From contig JADLCB010000012.1 in assembly GCA_020847375.1 (NCBI GenBank), forward strand, positions 1 through 32,425: a stretch of DNA of 32,425 nucleotides, written 5' to 3'. The translations under genes and the position numbers were made by a program. Source of the DNA: Phycisphaerales bacterium (GTDB lineage Bacteria > Planctomycetota > Phycisphaerae > Tepidisphaerales > Tepidisphaeraceae). The stretch's first letter is position 1. Each line of letters starts with the position of its first letter. Shown piece after piece: positions 31,709 to 32,425 of this stretch. The notes below the pieces were generated by a model that was not told where the DNA came from, ran no database searches, and was given only the letters and a program-made list of their open reading frames with translations.

Positions 31709-32403
31709 AATATATTGTCAATGCCCTGTTAATTGTTCTGGCCTTGAATTTTCTGGTCGTTGCCGGCGGCATTGGATGGTTATTTTACAACAAGCAGCTC
31801 GACCGCGAGCGCATTGGGCAGATTCGTGAGATTGTCTTTCCGCCACCGGTGGAGGAGCCAAAAGAGGAGAATGCCAATGCGCCAACCACCCAGCCAGTTC
31901 CGCCGTTGGAGCAACTGTTGGCGCGGGTGACGGGGTATGGTTCAACCAACGAGAAACTTGAGCAATCACAGCAGTTGTTTGATGCCCAGGCGGCGGAGTT
32001 GGAACGCAAGCGGCAGGAATTGACCGCGCAGTTGACGACGATCAACCAGGCGCGGGAGCAACTGACAGCGGATCGTGAAAATCTGAAAAAACAGCAACAG
32101 ACGCTGGAGGCAGAGCGTCAGGAAACCGAGCGTCTGGCCAATGACAAGGGTTTTCAGGATAGCTTGGCGTTGTATCAGTCCATGCCCAGCAAACAGGCCA
32201 AACAAGTGTTCATGGGGCTGGATGATGAAACGGTGATTCGTTACCTGCAGGCGATGCCGCCACGAACGGCAGCGCGTATTGTAAAAGAATTCAAGTCCCC
32301 GGCGGAAATCAGCCGAATTCAACATTTGATGGAGATGATGCGTCAGGCCGAGCCTGCGCCGACTCCAGCGCCTGAAGCCACGGCGTCCACGGAAGGACTT
32401 TGA
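31705..32403 (+). CDS. MotE-like flagellar protein with MgtE-N-like domain
   Basis: A 232-residue membrane-anchored protein. Residues about 5-28 form a transmembrane helix (LLIVLALNFLVVAGGIGWL), then a Pro/Glu-rich linker, a coiled coil (about 75-150, rich in Gln and Glu) and a helical MgtE-N-like domain (LYQSMPSKQAKQVFMGL, then YLQAMPPRTAARIVKEF). This resembles the MotE family, periplasmic stator-associated proteins of flagellar operons, which normally follow fliJ. The tail is rich in Pro and Ala. The ATG overlaps the fliJ stop, and its own stop overlaps the next ATG, so the operon is tightly coupled. The exact role is inferred from context. Confidence 0.75.
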   Translation: MKYIVNALLIVLALNFLVVAGGIGWLFYNKQLDRERIGQIREIVFPPPVEEPKEENANAPTTQPVPPLEQLLARVTGYGSTNEKLEQSQQLFDAQAAELERKRQELTAQLTTINQAREQLTADRENLKKQQQTLEAERQETERLANDKGFQDSLALYQSMPSKQAKQVFMGLDDETVIRYLQAMPPRTAARIVKEFKSPAEISRIQHLMEMMRQAEPAPTPAPEATASTEGL

Positions 32404-32425
32404 TGCCCCCCACGTTGGTTGCACA
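32403..32425 (+). CDS. Start of a further operon gene, truncated by the window end
   Basis: ATG 32403 overlaps the TGA of the preceding gene (TGATG), and the frame reads MPPTLVA to the window end. In similar operons fliK (hook-length control) stands here, but seven residues cannot identify it. Confidence 0.5.

Noticed and set aside
1..32425. tRNA, rRNA, CRISPR, transposase or phage genes
   Set aside because: No cloverleaf-like, rRNA-like, regularly spaced repeat or transposase-like sequence was seen by eye. A tool search could still find a degenerate copy.

Overview
The window looks like a chromosomal segment of a flagellated Planctomycetota bacterium, most likely of the Phycisphaerae type. 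This is inferred from gene content, not from a search. The evidence is a pseudopilin with a C-terminal H-X9-DG motif, a PEP-CTERM protein, a secreted LamG-containing hydrolase, a eukaryote-like Ser/Thr kinase and a complete early flagellar operon. I see no tRNA, rRNA, CRISPR array, insertion sequence or phage gene.

Region 1 (1-1414) is the most striking part. The DAHP synthase gene aroF has a sigma70-like promoter (147-174), a 24-codon leader peptide (184-258) with seven aromatic codons, an antiterminator stem (250-300) that competes with an intrinsic terminator (290-318), and then aroF (389-1414). This is the layout of a ribosome-stalling attenuator that senses aromatic amino acids.

Region 2 (1548-4221) has two polytopic membrane proteins of unknown function that converge on a soluble Ser/Thr kinase. 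A micro-ORF is coupled to the kinase start. Region 3 (4419-12807) is housekeeping: PolX repair polymerase, a 96-residue small protein, a convergent purD-trmH pair, a MltA-like lytic transglycosylase, and RecJ with an unusual acidic Asn/Gln-rich insertion. An orphan promoter-terminator unit lies on the minus strand at 6403-6488.

Region 4 (12808-17508) is an accessory cassette between recJ and a nucleotide-sugar dehydrogenase. It holds an FCD-type GntR regulator, an orphan H-X9-DG pseudopilin, a PEP-CTERM protein and a secreted two-domain glycosidase-like protein, all on the plus strand with short gaps. The regulator probably controls the secreted proteins in response to a carbohydrate-derived ligand.

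Region 5 (17677-19321) is a WbpA-like nucleotide-sugar 6-dehydrogenase and its promoter region. Region 6 (19322-32425) is flagellar: a membrane-anchored TPR protein, a FlgN-like chaperone, an FlrB-like sensor kinase overlapping an NtrC/FlrC-like sigma54 activator, then flgB-flgC-fliE-fliF-fliG-fliH-fliI-fliJ, a MotE-like protein and the start of another gene. A sigma54-type -24/-12 element sits just before flgB, so the activator probably switches on the rod and basal-body operon that follows it.

Three predicted transcription starts (aroF leader peptide, gntR, flgB) fall within about 3 nt of the start codon, which suggests that leaderless mRNAs may be used here. Start codons without a clear Shine-Dalgarno sequence are flagged in individual entries.
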